NCBI RefSeq assembly: GCF_004214835.1
Contig: NZ_PIQJ01000004.1
Span: 1-51,821, forward strand
Length of the DNA: 51,821 nt
DNA from: Pseudidiomarina tainanensis
GTDB lineage: Bacteria; Pseudomonadota; Gammaproteobacteria; Enterobacterales; Alteromonadaceae
Direction of reading: 5' to 3'
A program made the position numbers and the translations under genes. The notes beneath the pieces were generated by a model that saw only the letters and a program-made list of their open reading frames with translations, did no database searches and was not told the DNA's origin. Positions 44,787-51,821 of this stretch are shown here, in pieces. Every line of letters begins with the position of its first letter. Position 1 is the first letter of the stretch.

Positions 44787-45293
44787 ATGGCAAATGCAAA
44801 TGTAGAAGCTCAACAAAGTGATCTGCAAGAAAAGCTAATCACAGTAAACCGTGTAGCGAAGGTTGTTAAAGGTGGTCGCATCTTTAGCTTCACTGCACTG
44901 ACTGTGGTTGGTGATGGTCAAGGTAAAGTGGGTTTCGGTTATGGTAAAGCTCGCGAAGTTCCAGCTGCTATTCAAAAAGCAATGGAAAAAGCGCGTCGCA
45001 ACATGGTAACCGTGCAGCTGAAAGGTGATACCTTACAGCACCCTGTTAAAGGCCGTCATTCAGGTTCACAGGTATTTATGCAGCCAGCTTCTGAAGGTAC
45101 AGGTATCATCGCCGGTGGTGCGATGCGTGCAGTACTGGAAGTTGCCGGTGTACACAACGTGCTGTCAAAAGCATATGGTTCAACCAACCCAATCAACGTT
45201 GTTCGTGCCACTATTAAGGCACTTCACGGTATGAAGTCGCCTGAGCAAGTAGCGGCTAAACGTGGATTGAGCGTTGATGAAATTTTGGGGTAG
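44787..45293 (+). CDS. rpsE: Ribosomal protein S5
   Basis: The 168-residue S5 works in translational accuracy and mRNA unwinding. It shows the S5 signature [20 protein letters not shown], then [20 protein letters not shown], and ends [16 protein letters not shown] precedes the ATG. Confidence 0.98.
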   Translation: MANANVEAQQSDLQEKLITVNRVAKVVKGGRIFSFTALTVVGDGQGKVGFGYGKAREVPAAIQKAMEKARRNMVTVQLKGDTLQHPVKGRHSGSQVFMQPASEGTGIIAGGAMRAVLEVAGVHNVLSKAYGSTNPINVVRATIKALHGMKSPEQVAAKRGLSVDEILG

Positions 45294-45299
45294 TGAGCA

Positions 45300-45482
45300 A
45301 TGGCGAAAAAGACAATCAAAGTAACCCAGACGCGTAGCTCAATCGGTCGTTTGCCGAAACATAAAGCTACACTTCGTGGTCTTGGTCTGCGCCGCATTGG
45401 TCACACGGTCGAGCTGGAAGATACTCCAGCCGTCCGCGGCATGGTGAACCAAGTCACTTACATGGTAAAGGTGGAGGATTAA
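45300..45482 (+). CDS. rpmD: Ribosomal protein L30
   Basis: The 60-residue L30 reads [20 protein letters not shown] at the N-terminus and [13 protein letters not shown] at the C-terminus, full length for bacteria. It is 6 bases after rpsE and 3 bases before rplO. Confidence 0.98.
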   Translation: MAKKTIKVTQTRSSIGRLPKHKATLRGLGLRRIGHTVELEDTPAVRGMVNQVTYMVKVED

Positions 45483-45485
45483 GAC

Positions 45486-45920
45486 ATGTACTTGAATACT
45501 ATCTCCCCTGCACCTGGTGCGAAAACTAGCAAAAAGCGTCTCGGCCGTGGTATCGGCTCAGGCCTTGGTAAAACTGGTGGACGTGGTCATAAAGGTCAAA
45601 CTTCACGCTCTGGTGGCTCTATCAAGCCAGGTTTTGAAGGCGGCCAAATGCCAATCCAACGCCGTTTGCCAAAGTTTGGCTTTACTTCACGCAAGGCTAT
45701 GACTACTGCTGAAGTTAACTTGGCAGAGATTGCGAAAGTTGCTGGTGATACTGTTACTCTAGCTTCATTAAAAGAAGCTGGTTTGATTCGTCACGACGTG
45801 TTGACTGTTAAAGTTATCAAGTCAGGCGAAATCAGCCGTAAAGTAACGGTTCAAGGCATCAAGGTCACCAAAGGCGCCCGCGAAGCTATTGAAGCTGCTG
45901 GCGGCAAAATCGAAGGATAG
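45486..45920 (+). CDS. rplO: Ribosomal protein L15
   Basis: The 144-residue L15 has the glycine/lysine-rich N-terminus ([28 protein letters not shown]) and the C-terminal [15 protein letters not shown]. It is a late-assembly 50S protein and is 5 bases upstream of secY. Confidence 0.98.
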   Translation: MYLNTISPAPGAKTSKKRLGRGIGSGLGKTGGRGHKGQTSRSGGSIKPGFEGGQMPIQRRLPKFGFTSRKAMTTAEVNLAEIAKVAGDTVTLASLKEAGLIRHDVLTVKVIKSGEISRKVTVQGIKVTKGAREAIEAAGGKIEG

Positions 45921-45925
45921 AGCAC

Positions 45926-47254
45926 ATGGCTAAACCAGGATTGGAATCTAACAGAGCTCAAGGTGGCACGTCGGAGCTTAAACGTCGACTGCTGTTTGTA
46001 CTCGGCGCGTTAATCGTGTTCCGTGCGGGCTCCTTTGTGCCGATTCCTGGTATAGATGCCGCTGTATTGGCGCAATTATTCGATCAGCAAAAAGACACCA
46101 TCGTGGCCATGTTTAACATGTTCAGCGGTGGTGCTCTTGAGCGTGCGTCGGTATTTGCTCTAGGCATTATGCCGTACATTTCAGCCTCGATTATTATGCA
46201 ATTGGCAAGCGTGATTCATCCACGTCTTGCTGAGCTTAAGAAAGAAGGTGAGAGTGGCCGTCGTAAGATCAGCCAATACACGCGTTGGGGTACTTTAATA
46301 CTCGCAACTTTCCAATCAATTGGTATAGCTACAGGCTTACCAAATCTAATGCCAGGATTAGTTATTGACCCTGGTTTTGGATTTTACTTCACGGCTATCG
46401 TGAGTTTGGTTACTGGTACCATGTTCTTAATGTGGTTAGGTGAGCAAATTACCGAGCGTGGGATTGGAAACGGTATCTCTATTCTAATTTTCACCGGTAT
46501 TGTAGCAGGGCTCCCGTCGGCCATTGGTCAAACGGCAGAGCAAGCTCGTCAGGGTGATTTACATTTATTATTGTTATTGCTAATTGGTGTTATCGTTCTC
46601 GCAGTAACATACTTCGTTGTGTTCGTAGAACGTGGTCAACGTCGTATTGTTGTGAACTATGCGAAGCGTCAACAAGGCCGTAAGGTTTTCGCAGCGCAAA
46701 GCACGCACTTGCCATTGAAAGTCAACATGGCTGGTGTGATTCCACCAATTTTTGCATCGAGCATTATTTTGTTCCCAGGCACCATCGCTACCTGGTTTGG
46801 CCAAGGTGAAGGTGCGGTAGCAAACTTCCTACAAGAGTTGTCGTTGACACTGTCACCGGGTCAGCCTTTGTATGTGATGCTTTATGCAGCAGCAATTATT
46901 TTCTTCTGTTTCTTCTACACTGCGTTGGTATTCAACCCACGTGAGACAGCAGACAACTTGAAGAAATCGGGAGCGTTTATCCCTGGGATTCGTCCTGGTG
47001 AGCAAACCTCACGTTACATTGATAAAGTAATGACTCGATTGACGCTTGCTGGCGCTTTGTACATTACCTTTGTCTGTTTGGTTCCTGAGTTCATGATGAT
47101 TGCGTGGAACGTACAATTCTATTTTGGTGGTACGTCGCTTTTAATTATCGTAGTTGTTATCATGGACTTTATGGCGCAGGTCCAAACTCATCTGATGTCG
47201 CATCAGTATGATTCGGTCCTGAAAAAAGCTAACCTTAAAGGCTTCGGCCGTTAA
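45926..47254 (+). CDS. secY: Sec translocon channel subunit SecY
   Basis: The 442-residue protein has ten membrane helices and SecY signatures: [25 protein letters not shown] (in parts: [24 protein letters not shown]), [17 protein letters not shown] (plug-adjacent), and the C-terminal [12 protein letters not shown]. It is the central channel for protein export and insertion. Its place after rplO and before rpmJ is the standard spc operon arrangement. Confidence 0.98.
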   Translation: MAKPGLESNRAQGGTSELKRRLLFVLGALIVFRAGSFVPIPGIDAAVLAQLFDQQKDTIVAMFNMFSGGALERASVFALGIMPYISASIIMQLASVIHPRLAELKKEGESGRRKISQYTRWGTLILATFQSIGIATGLPNLMPGLVIDPGFGFYFTAIVSLVTGTMFLMWLGEQITERGIGNGISILIFTGIVAGLPSAIGQTAEQARQGDLHLLLLLLIGVIVLAVTYFVVFVERGQRRIVVNYAKRQQGRKVFAAQSTHLPLKVNMAGVIPPIFASSIILFPGTIATWFGQGEGAVANFLQELSLTLSPGQPLYVMLYAAAIIFFCFFYTALVFNPRETADNLKKSGAFIPGIRPGEQTSRYIDKVMTRLTLAGALYITFVCLVPEFMMIAWNVQFYFGGTSLLIIVVVIMDFMAQVQTHLMSHQYDSVLKKANLKGFGR

Positions 47255-47279
47255 GGTTGGATAATTACGGAGTGTAGCA

Positions 47280-47393
47280 ATGAAAGTTCGTGCTTCCGTG
47301 AAGAAAATCTGCCGTAACTGTAAAGTTATCAAGCGCAACGGTGTTGTGCGCGTAATTTGCAGTGACCCTAAGCACAAGCAACGGCAAGGTTAA
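47280..47393 (+). CDS. rpmJ: Ribosomal protein L36
   Basis: A 37-codon frame encodes [20 protein letters not shown] followed by [17 protein letters not shown]. It is L36 of the zinc-binding type, with Cys11, Cys14, Cys27 and His32. It lies 25 bases after secY, preceded by a CGGAG-type ribosome binding site, and is the last spc gene. It is easily missed because of its size. Confidence 0.96.
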   Translation: MKVRASVKKICRNCKVIKRNGVVRVICSDPKHKQRQG

Positions 47394-47407
47394 TTCGAAG
47401 AAGAAGT

Positions 47408-47436
47408 CCGCAGTCAAAAAATATTTTTGGCTGCGG
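47408..47436 (+). terminator. Hairpin between the spc and alpha operons
   Basis: CCGCAG and CTGCGG pair, extended by an inner run of A and T that can also pair (CAAAAA with TTTTTG). It is followed by CTTTGATATG without a clear T run. E. coli has a partial terminator at the same place, so this is likely an attenuator. Confidence 0.5.
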
Positions 47437-47440
47437 CTTT

Positions 47441-47530
47441 GATATGTTTGCAAATTGGCGACCGGTTGAGTATCCTAACGGGCTTTTCAAATCCGGTCAC
47501 CCATAAACTATAGGAGACGTGTTAGTGGCC
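47441..47530 (+). promoter_or_regulatory. Alpha operon leader, S4-binding pseudoknot (translational autoregulation)
   Basis: The stretch TTGAGTATCCTAACGGGC, then TTTTCA, is close to the E. coli alpha mRNA leader (TTGAGTATCCT, CGGGCTTTTCA). It lies at the same distance before the GTG of rpsM. Flanking arms GACCGG (47460-47465) and CCGGTC (47493-47498) can pair. In E. coli S4 binds this pseudoknot, which includes the rpsM start, and blocks translation. Confidence 0.75.
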
Positions 47531-47881
47531 CGTATCGCTGGCATTAACGTTCCTGACAATAAGCATGCAGTCATTGCCTTGACTGCGATTTACGGTATCG
47601 GCCGTACTCGTTCAAAAGCTATCTTAGCTTCGATCGATCTGCCTGAAGATACTAAAATCGGCTCTTTGTCAGAAGAAAAACTGGATGTACTTCGTGATGC
47701 AGTAGCTAAGTTTACTGTTGAAGGCGATCTTCGCCGTGAAGTATCTATGAACATCAAACGCTTGATGGATCTCGGATGTTACCGTGGTCTTCGTCATCGT
47801 CGTGGCTTGCCTCTACGTGGACAGCGCACTAAAACTAATGCGCGCACTCGTAAAGGTCCGCGTAAACCAATTAAGAAGTAG
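47525..47881 (+). CDS. rpsM: Ribosomal protein S13
   Basis: The 118-residue S13 of the 30S head begins [20 protein letters not shown] and ends in the basic tail [13 protein letters not shown]. The start is the GTG at 47525, as in E. coli, with AGGAG eight bases upstream; the GTG at 47519 would add two residues. First gene of the alpha operon and probable target of S4 repression. Confidence 0.97.
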   Translation: MARIAGINVPDNKHAVIALTAIYGIGRTRSKAILASIDLPEDTKIGSLSEEKLDVLRDAVAKFTVEGDLRREVSMNIKRLMDLGCYRGLRHRRGLPLRGQRTKTNARTRKGPRKPIKK

Positions 47882-47892
47882 GGAGTTGAGAA

Positions 47893-48282
47893 ATGGCTAA
47901 ACAACCAACTCGTACTCGTAAGCGCGTTAAAAAGCAAGTCGCAGATGGCATGGCTCACATCCATGCATCTTTCAATAACACCATTGTGACCATCACTGAC
48001 CGTCAAGGTAACGCGTTAGCATGGGCAACTGCAGGTGGTTCTGGTTTCCGTGGTTCACGTAAATCAACTCCGTTTGCTGCACAGGTTGCTGCTGAGCGCG
48101 CAGGTGAAATGGCGAAGGAATATGGTTTGAAAAACCTAGAAGTGTTCGTTAAGGGCCCAGGTCCTGGTCGTGAATCATCGATTCGCGCATTGAACGCTGT
48201 AGGTTATCGCATCACGAATATTACTGATGTGACTCCTATTCCTCACAACGGTTGTCGTCCGCCTAAGAAACGTCGCGTTTAA
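47893..48282 (+). CDS. rpsK: Ribosomal protein S11
   Basis: The 129-residue S11 of the 30S platform. The family motif [20 protein letters not shown], the preceding [19 protein letters not shown], and the C-terminal [20 protein letters not shown] are all present. Confidence 0.98.
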   Translation: MAKQPTRTRKRVKKQVADGMAHIHASFNNTIVTITDRQGNALAWATAGGSGFRGSRKSTPFAAQVAAERAGEMAKEYGLKNLEVFVKGPGPGRESSIRALNAVGYRITNITDVTPIPHNGCRPPKKRRV

Positions 48283-48312
48283 TAGGCGCTATACGATAGT
48301 TGGAGAAAGAAC

Positions 48313-48933
48313 ATGGCTAGATATTTGGGTCCAAAACTCAAACTGAGTCGTCGCGAAGGAACAGACTTGTTCCTCAAAAGCGGCGTACGCGCAATCGATT
48401 CGAAATGTAAACTCGAAAGCGCACCGGGTCAGCACGGCGCTCGTCGCGGCCGTTTGTCTGATTACGGTTTGCAGTTACGTGAAAAGCAAAAAGTTCGTCG
48501 TATCTACGGCGTACTAGAAAAGCAATTCCGTAACTACTACAAAGAAGCTGCCCGTATTAAGGGCAATACTGGTGAGAACCTGCTGCAATTGCTTGAGCAA
48601 CGCCTTGATAACGTGGTGTACCGCATGGGCTTCGCGTCAACTCGTGCTGAAGCGCGCCAGTTGGTAAGCCACAAAGCAGTAGTAGTGAACGGTCAGGTAG
48701 TCAACATTCCGTCGTTTAAAGTACGTCCGGAAGACGTTGTGTCCGTTCGCGAAAAAGCGAAAAAGCAGGCGCGCATCGCAGCCGCACTGGAACTCGCTGA
48801 ACAGCGTGAAAAGCCAGTATGGTTGGAAGTAGACAGCACTAAGATGGAAGGTCAGTTTAAACGTCTTCCTGAGCGTGCAGATTTGTCTGCTGAAATTAAC
48901 GAACAGTTGATCGTAGAGCTTTACTCTAAGTAA
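48313..48933 (+). CDS. rpsD: Ribosomal protein S4
   Basis: The 206-residue S4 nucleates 30S assembly and, in E. coli, represses the alpha operon. It has [20 protein letters not shown] at the N-terminus. An S4 RNA-binding domain follows ([31 protein letters not shown]), ending LIVELYSK. It has a single cysteine, so it is the zinc-free form. Confidence 0.98.
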   Translation: MARYLGPKLKLSRREGTDLFLKSGVRAIDSKCKLESAPGQHGARRGRLSDYGLQLREKQKVRRIYGVLEKQFRNYYKEAARIKGNTGENLLQLLEQRLDNVVYRMGFASTRAEARQLVSHKAVVVNGQVVNIPSFKVRPEDVVSVREKAKKQARIAAALELAEQREKPVWLEVDSTKMEGQFKRLPERADLSAEINEQLIVELYSK

Positions 48934-48958
48934 AGCTTAAGCATAAAGAGAGGACACA

Positions 48959-49948
48959 ATGCAGGGTTCTGTTACCGAATTCCTAAAGCCAAGGCTAGTC
49001 GATATCGAACAAATTAGCCCGACTCACGCTAAAGTGACGTTGGAGCCTCTTGAGCGTGGCTTTGGTCACACGCTGGGCAACGCGTTGCGCCGTATTTTAC
49101 TTTCGTCTATGCCAGGTGTGGCAGTAACCGAAGTAAAAATCGACGGTGTTCAACACGAATACAGCAGCAAAGAGGGTGTTCAGGAAGACATCATCGAGAT
49201 TCTGTTAAACCTTAAAGGTTTATCAGTAGTCATGGAAGGCAAAGATGAAGCGATTCTGACCTTGAAAAAATCCGGAGCGGGCCCTGTCAAGGCTGGCGAT
49301 ATTACCCATGATGGTGATATCCAGATCATTAACCCTGATCACCTCATCTGTACTCTTACAGGTGATACTGAGATTGATATGTCAATCAAAGTAGAGCGTG
49401 GTCGTGGTTATGTTCCAGCCTCGGCACGTCAGTCTGCTGACGATGAAGAGCGTCCGCTCGGTCTACTATTAGTCGACGCTTCTTTCAGTCCAGTTGAGCG
49501 TATTGCTTACAGTGTAGATTCTGCACGTGTTGAGCAACGTACCGACTTAGACAAACTGGTTATCGATATGGAAACCAATGGTACATTGGATCCAGAAGAG
49601 GCGATTCGTCGCGCAGCAACAATTCTTGCTCAACAGCTTGAAGCGTTTGTTGAATTACGTGATATGAGCGAGCCAGAAGAGAAAGAAGAGAAACCGGAAT
49701 TCGATCCGATTCTTTTGCGTCCAGTAGACGATTTGGAATTAACTGTGCGTTCTGCGAACTGTTTGAAAGCAGAAGCTATTCAGTACATTGGTGACTTAGT
49801 GCAGCGCACCGAAGTTGAGTTGTTAAAAACTCCGAACTTAGGTAAGAAATCGCTCACCGAAATCAAAGATGTGCTTGCATCGCGTGGTTTGTCTTTAGGC
49901 ATGCGTCTAGAGAACTGGCCACCAGCAAGTCTCGTTGATCGCGACTAA
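48959..49948 (+). CDS. rpoA: RNA polymerase alpha subunit
   Basis: The 329-residue alpha subunit, the same length as in E. coli. The N-terminal dimerisation domain shows [21 protein letters not shown] flexible acidic linker follows ([12 protein letters not shown]), then the C-terminal domain that contacts UP elements and activators ([36 protein letters not shown]). It is in the standard place between rpsD and rplQ. Confidence 0.98.
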   Translation: MQGSVTEFLKPRLVDIEQISPTHAKVTLEPLERGFGHTLGNALRRILLSSMPGVAVTEVKIDGVQHEYSSKEGVQEDIIEILLNLKGLSVVMEGKDEAILTLKKSGAGPVKAGDITHDGDIQIINPDHLICTLTGDTEIDMSIKVERGRGYVPASARQSADDEERPLGLLLVDASFSPVERIAYSVDSARVEQRTDLDKLVIDMETNGTLDPEEAIRRAATILAQQLEAFVELRDMSEPEEKEEKPEFDPILLRPVDDLELTVRSANCLKAEAIQYIGDLVQRTEVELLKTPNLGKKSLTEIKDVLASRGLSLGMRLENWPPASLVDRD

Positions 49949-49986
49949 GTTATCTTTTACAGAGATTTACTGAGAAGGGTATAGGT

Positions 49987-50388
49987 ATGCGCCATCGTAA
50001 GAGTGGTCGTCAACTCAACCGCAACAGCAGCCATCGCAAAGCGATGTTCAGCAATATGGCAAGCTCACTGGTTCGTCACGAAGTGATTAAAACCACTTTG
50101 CCAAAAGCGAAAGAACTGCGCCGTGTAATTGAGCCGCTAATTACATTAGCGAAGCAAGATAGCGTTTCAAATCGCCGTTTAGCTTTTGCTCGTACACGTG
50201 ACCAAGAAGTGGTTGGTAAGTTGTTCAATGAATTAGGTCCGCGTTATCAAGAGCGCGCTGGTGGTTACACTCGTATCATGAAGTGTGGCTTCCGTGCTGG
50301 CGACAATGCACCTATGGCATATGTTGAACTAGTTGACCGTCCAGAAGTAGACGCTACTGCTGCTGAAGAAGTTGCAGTAGAAGAATAA
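49987..50388 (+). CDS. rplQ: Ribosomal protein L17
   Basis: The 133-residue L17 begins [20 protein letters not shown] and has the conserved [20 protein letters not shown], with an acidic C-terminal tail. It is the last gene of the alpha operon, followed at once by a strong terminator. Confidence 0.98.
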   Translation: MRHRKSGRQLNRNSSHRKAMFSNMASSLVRHEVIKTTLPKAKELRRVIEPLITLAKQDSVSNRRLAFARTRDQEVVGKLFNELGPRYQERAGGYTRIMKCGFRAGDNAPMAYVELVDRPEVDATAAEEVAVEE

Positions 50389-50407
50389 GCGAAGTTTATT
50401 CGCTATG

Positions 50408-50436
50408 AAAAAAGCCGCTCATCGAGCGGCTTTTTT
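50408..50436. terminator. Bidirectional terminator between rplQ and the repeat protein gene
   Basis: AAAGCCGCTC and GAGCGGCTTT pair perfectly around ATC. A run of A precedes the stem and a run of T follows it, so it can terminate both the alpha operon (+) and the gene at 50460-51257 (-). Confidence 0.92.
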
Positions 50437-50459
50437 GTTTGTATATAAAATAAGCGAAC

Positions 50460-51257
50460 TTATTGGTTAGTTATAACCTCTAGTTCCTGCGAGGAAAGTT
50501 CGTGTCGAGCAGCAATAGCATGTAGTTGTTCATCGGTTAATCCGCCGGCTTTGTATGCGCTACGCAACAATTTAATTGCACGTTCACGATCTTGATCTTG
50601 CAGCAGTTCATTCGTTTCGGTGTTATCTGCCGAACCGATAATATCGCTGATAGTATCTGCTAGATAACCGCCTACGGCTGGAGCTGCGGCCAATACAGCT
50701 TGGATGATTGACTCTAATTTGCCAACTTCTGCTTCTTTATTAGCTCTAAGAATACCGTCAGCTGTATGCGGTTCGGTTGTTACAGCAACCCGAATCACTT
50801 CATTTAGATGCTCGGGATCGATCTCATCGACGGTTCCAACAATCGCCTCGGCGTAACTCGGTTCGGTTTCAACGCCAATTCGGACGATTTCCGCAGGATC
50901 TGCCACACGTAGATTTAGTGCAACAGATATTACCTCGCGAGTGAACGCTGGTTCTGCGTCAATTGCAGCTTTTATGATGTGCCGGTAGTGTCGTGGATAT
51001 CGCTCAAAAGCGGCATACAAAATAGGCTCAACGTGATGAGGATAATTACTCATCAAAACCCGAACCGATCGAATAGAGGAAAAATTCCGTTGTTCATAAT
51101 AACGAAGCATCCGTGCGTATGTATCTGCGAGTCGTTGGCTTTCTTCATCTAAAACATAAACGCCAGGTTTCGTCGTTTCGACCACAGCAGATTCTGCTGC
51201 GTAACTTGCGTAAGTAATAAATACGCTCGCAGCCAATAAAGTTGGAAAAACTTTCAT
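50460..51257 (-). CDS. Secreted protein with tandem 15-residue helical repeats, unknown function
   Basis: The 265-residue protein is not recognised as a named family. It has a signal peptide (MKVFPTLLAASVFITYASYA, cleaved near residue 20) and no further membrane segment. Residues about 70-195 contain a periodic motif: [Y/E/D]-P, then about five residues, then I-[I/V/L]-x-[A/V]-[A/V]. Prolines fall at 73, 88, 103, 121, 133, 148, 163 and 193, that is, in steps of 15 except one shifted by 3 and one missing. A short C-terminal segment with GGLTDEQLHAIAARHELS resembles a SHOCT-like or helical hairpin. The start at 51257 has GGGGTG upstream and begins the signal peptide; ATG 51278 is less likely. 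Probably a periplasmic helical solenoid. Confidence 0.7.
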   Translation of the reverse strand: MKVFPTLLAASVFITYASYAAESAVVETTKPGVYVLDEESQRLADTYARMLRYYEQRNFSSIRSVRVLMSNYPHHVEPILYAAFERYPRHYRHIIKAAIDAEPAFTREVISVALNLRVADPAEIVRIGVETEPSYAEAIVGTVDEIDPEHLNEVIRVAVTTEPHTADGILRANKEAEVGKLESIIQAVLAAAPAVGGYLADTISDIIGSADNTETNELLQDQDRERAIKLLRSAYKAGGLTDEQLHAIAARHELSSQELEVITNQ

Positions 51258-51403
51258 AGGCGCACCCCGATTTAACAATGTGTCTTTTTAGTAATTATTA
51301 GTGACGAATTTGAACAATAGCAGTGTTTATAGACAATCAATAGATAAACTTTGTTCAATTTGAGTAAAAATAAACCAATTAGAAAAAAATGCAAAAAAAG
51401 ATC

Positions 51404-51439
51404 TTGCACAGCTGGCGGCGATCCTTATAATTCGCCGCC
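51404..51439 (+). promoter_or_regulatory. rRNA operon promoter P1 with UP element and stringent discriminator
   Basis: TTGCAC (51404-51409), a 16-base spacer and a perfect TATAAT (51426-51431) are preceded by an A-rich UP-like stretch (51361-51400) and followed by the GC-rich discriminator TCGCCGCC. Transcription would start near 51438, about 297 bases before 16S. Confidence 0.88.
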
Positions 51440-51504
51440 GTTGTCACCGAGTGATGACGCGGGTTTAGGAAGTGACGCAAGTCAAAAAAAGATCCAAAAG
51501 GATC

Positions 51505-51532
51505 TTGACCTGAACCAAGGATGGCGTAAAAT
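51505..51532 (+). promoter_or_regulatory. rRNA operon promoter P2
   Basis: TTGACC (51505-51510), a 16-base spacer and TAAAAT (51527-51532) follow P1 by about 100 bases, the usual tandem arrangement. A small hairpin GATCC-AAAA-GGATC (51491-51504) abuts the -35 box. Confidence 0.8.
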
Positions 51533-51540
51533 ACGCATCC

Positions 51541-51572
51541 CGCTTCACGAAGAAGCGAATGTTCTTTAACAA
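51541..51572 (+). promoter_or_regulatory. rRNA antitermination site: boxB-like hairpin and boxA
   Basis: CGCTTC-ACGAA-GAAGCG (51541-51557) is a boxB-like hairpin. It is followed by TGTTCTTTAACAA (51560-51572), nearly the E. coli rrn boxA TGCTCTTTAACA bound by NusB-S10. Confidence 0.85.
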
Positions 51573-51623
51573 TATACCAAGCCAAGCAAACTGTGTGGGC
51601 ACTTACCGGATTCAGGCAGAGAA

Positions 51624-51659
51624 GCATCTTCGGATGCAAAAAAAAGTATCTTCGGATAC
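51624..51659 (+). other. Twin C(UUCG)G tetraloop hairpins in the 16S leader
   Basis: GCATC-TTCG-GATGC (51624-51637) and GTATC-TTCG-GATAC (51646-51659) are separated by eight A. Each forms a 5-bp stem capped by the very stable UUCG tetraloop closed by C-G. They lie between boxA and the 16S start; role unknown. Confidence 0.75.
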
Positions 51660-51734
51660 ACCTGACTGATTGGAAAAGTGCTTAACAAATTAGATTTATT
51701 AAGTCATTGATTCAATGGGTCGATTAAACACTTT

Positions 51735-51821
51735 AAACTGAAGAGTTTGATCATGGCTCAGATTGAACGCTGGCGGCAGGCCTAACACATGCAAGTCGAG
51801 CGGCAGCGGGGAGTAGCTTGC
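51735..51821 (+). rRNA. rrs: 16S ribosomal RNA, 5' part (runs off the window)
   Basis: AAACTGAAGAGTTTGATCAT and the following GGCTCAGATTGAACGCTGG, CGGCAGGCCTAACACATGC are the universal 16S 5' end. The first variable region begins at GCGGCAGCGGGGAGTAGCTTGC. Only the first 87 bases are inside the window. Confidence 0.98.

Noticed and set aside
1-51821. CRISPR array, insertion sequence, prophage or toxin-antitoxin system
   Set aside because: No regularly spaced repeats, transposase, integrase, phage structural gene or recognisable toxin pair is present in any frame.

Overview
The window is gammaproteobacterial chromosome. Protein content and gene order suggest a marine Alteromonadales member, most like Idiomarinaceae; that placement is an inference from gene flavour and the first 87 bases of 16S rRNA, not from a search. 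It opens in the 3' end of a 5S rRNA gene and closes in the 5' end of a 16S rRNA gene, both on the + strand, so about 50 kb of genes lies between two rRNA operons in the same orientation.

Layout. (1) 1-5762: 5S end and terminator, a repeat-rich spacer, tamA-tamB (outer-membrane translocation/assembly module, minus strand) and tRNA-Trp. (2) 5818-22642: an arrangement resembling the E. coli 99-100 min region: holD-rimI, a cdd-deoC-deoA-deoB-deoD nucleoside salvage operon, prfC, a yjjV-type TatD DNase, ytjB/smp divergent from serB, then radA. Two accessory pieces sit in it: an arsR/DUF2892 pair with two matching palindromic operator candidates, and a denitrification module (cytochrome c, copper nitrite reductase NirK, NirV-like protein, SCO copper chaperone). 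radA is followed by a BtuFCD-type ABC importer. (3) 22639-26564: an S41 protease lipoprotein, nagZ, and the divergent queuosine genes queC and queE. (4) 26609-35653: a compact, non-canonical Tad/Flp-type pilus locus of 13 tightly packed genes. It has three prepilin-like proteins and the core machinery (CpaB, secretin, CpaF, TadB, TadC, TadD), but no prepilin peptidase or TadZ. A perfect inverted repeat covers the ribosome binding site of the first pilin. (5) 35650-41421: a six-gene Mrp Na+/H+ antiporter operon with fused mrpA-mrpB (minus strand). (6) 41875-50388: the spc and alpha ribosomal protein operons, including secY, rpmJ and rpoA. The S10 operon is not found upstream of rplN. (7) 50460-51821: a secreted protein with a 15-residue repeat, then rRNA promoters P1 and P2, antitermination signals and the start of 16S rRNA.

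The observations most worth following are: the NirK whose predicted type 1 copper axial ligand position is Gln instead of Met; the twin palindromes around a BigR/YgaV-like redox regulator; the hairpin over the pilin start; the unusual Tad gene set; and the 15-residue periodic repeat protein next to the rRNA operon. Most of the remainder is conserved housekeeping DNA. No insertion sequence, prophage or CRISPR array is visible.
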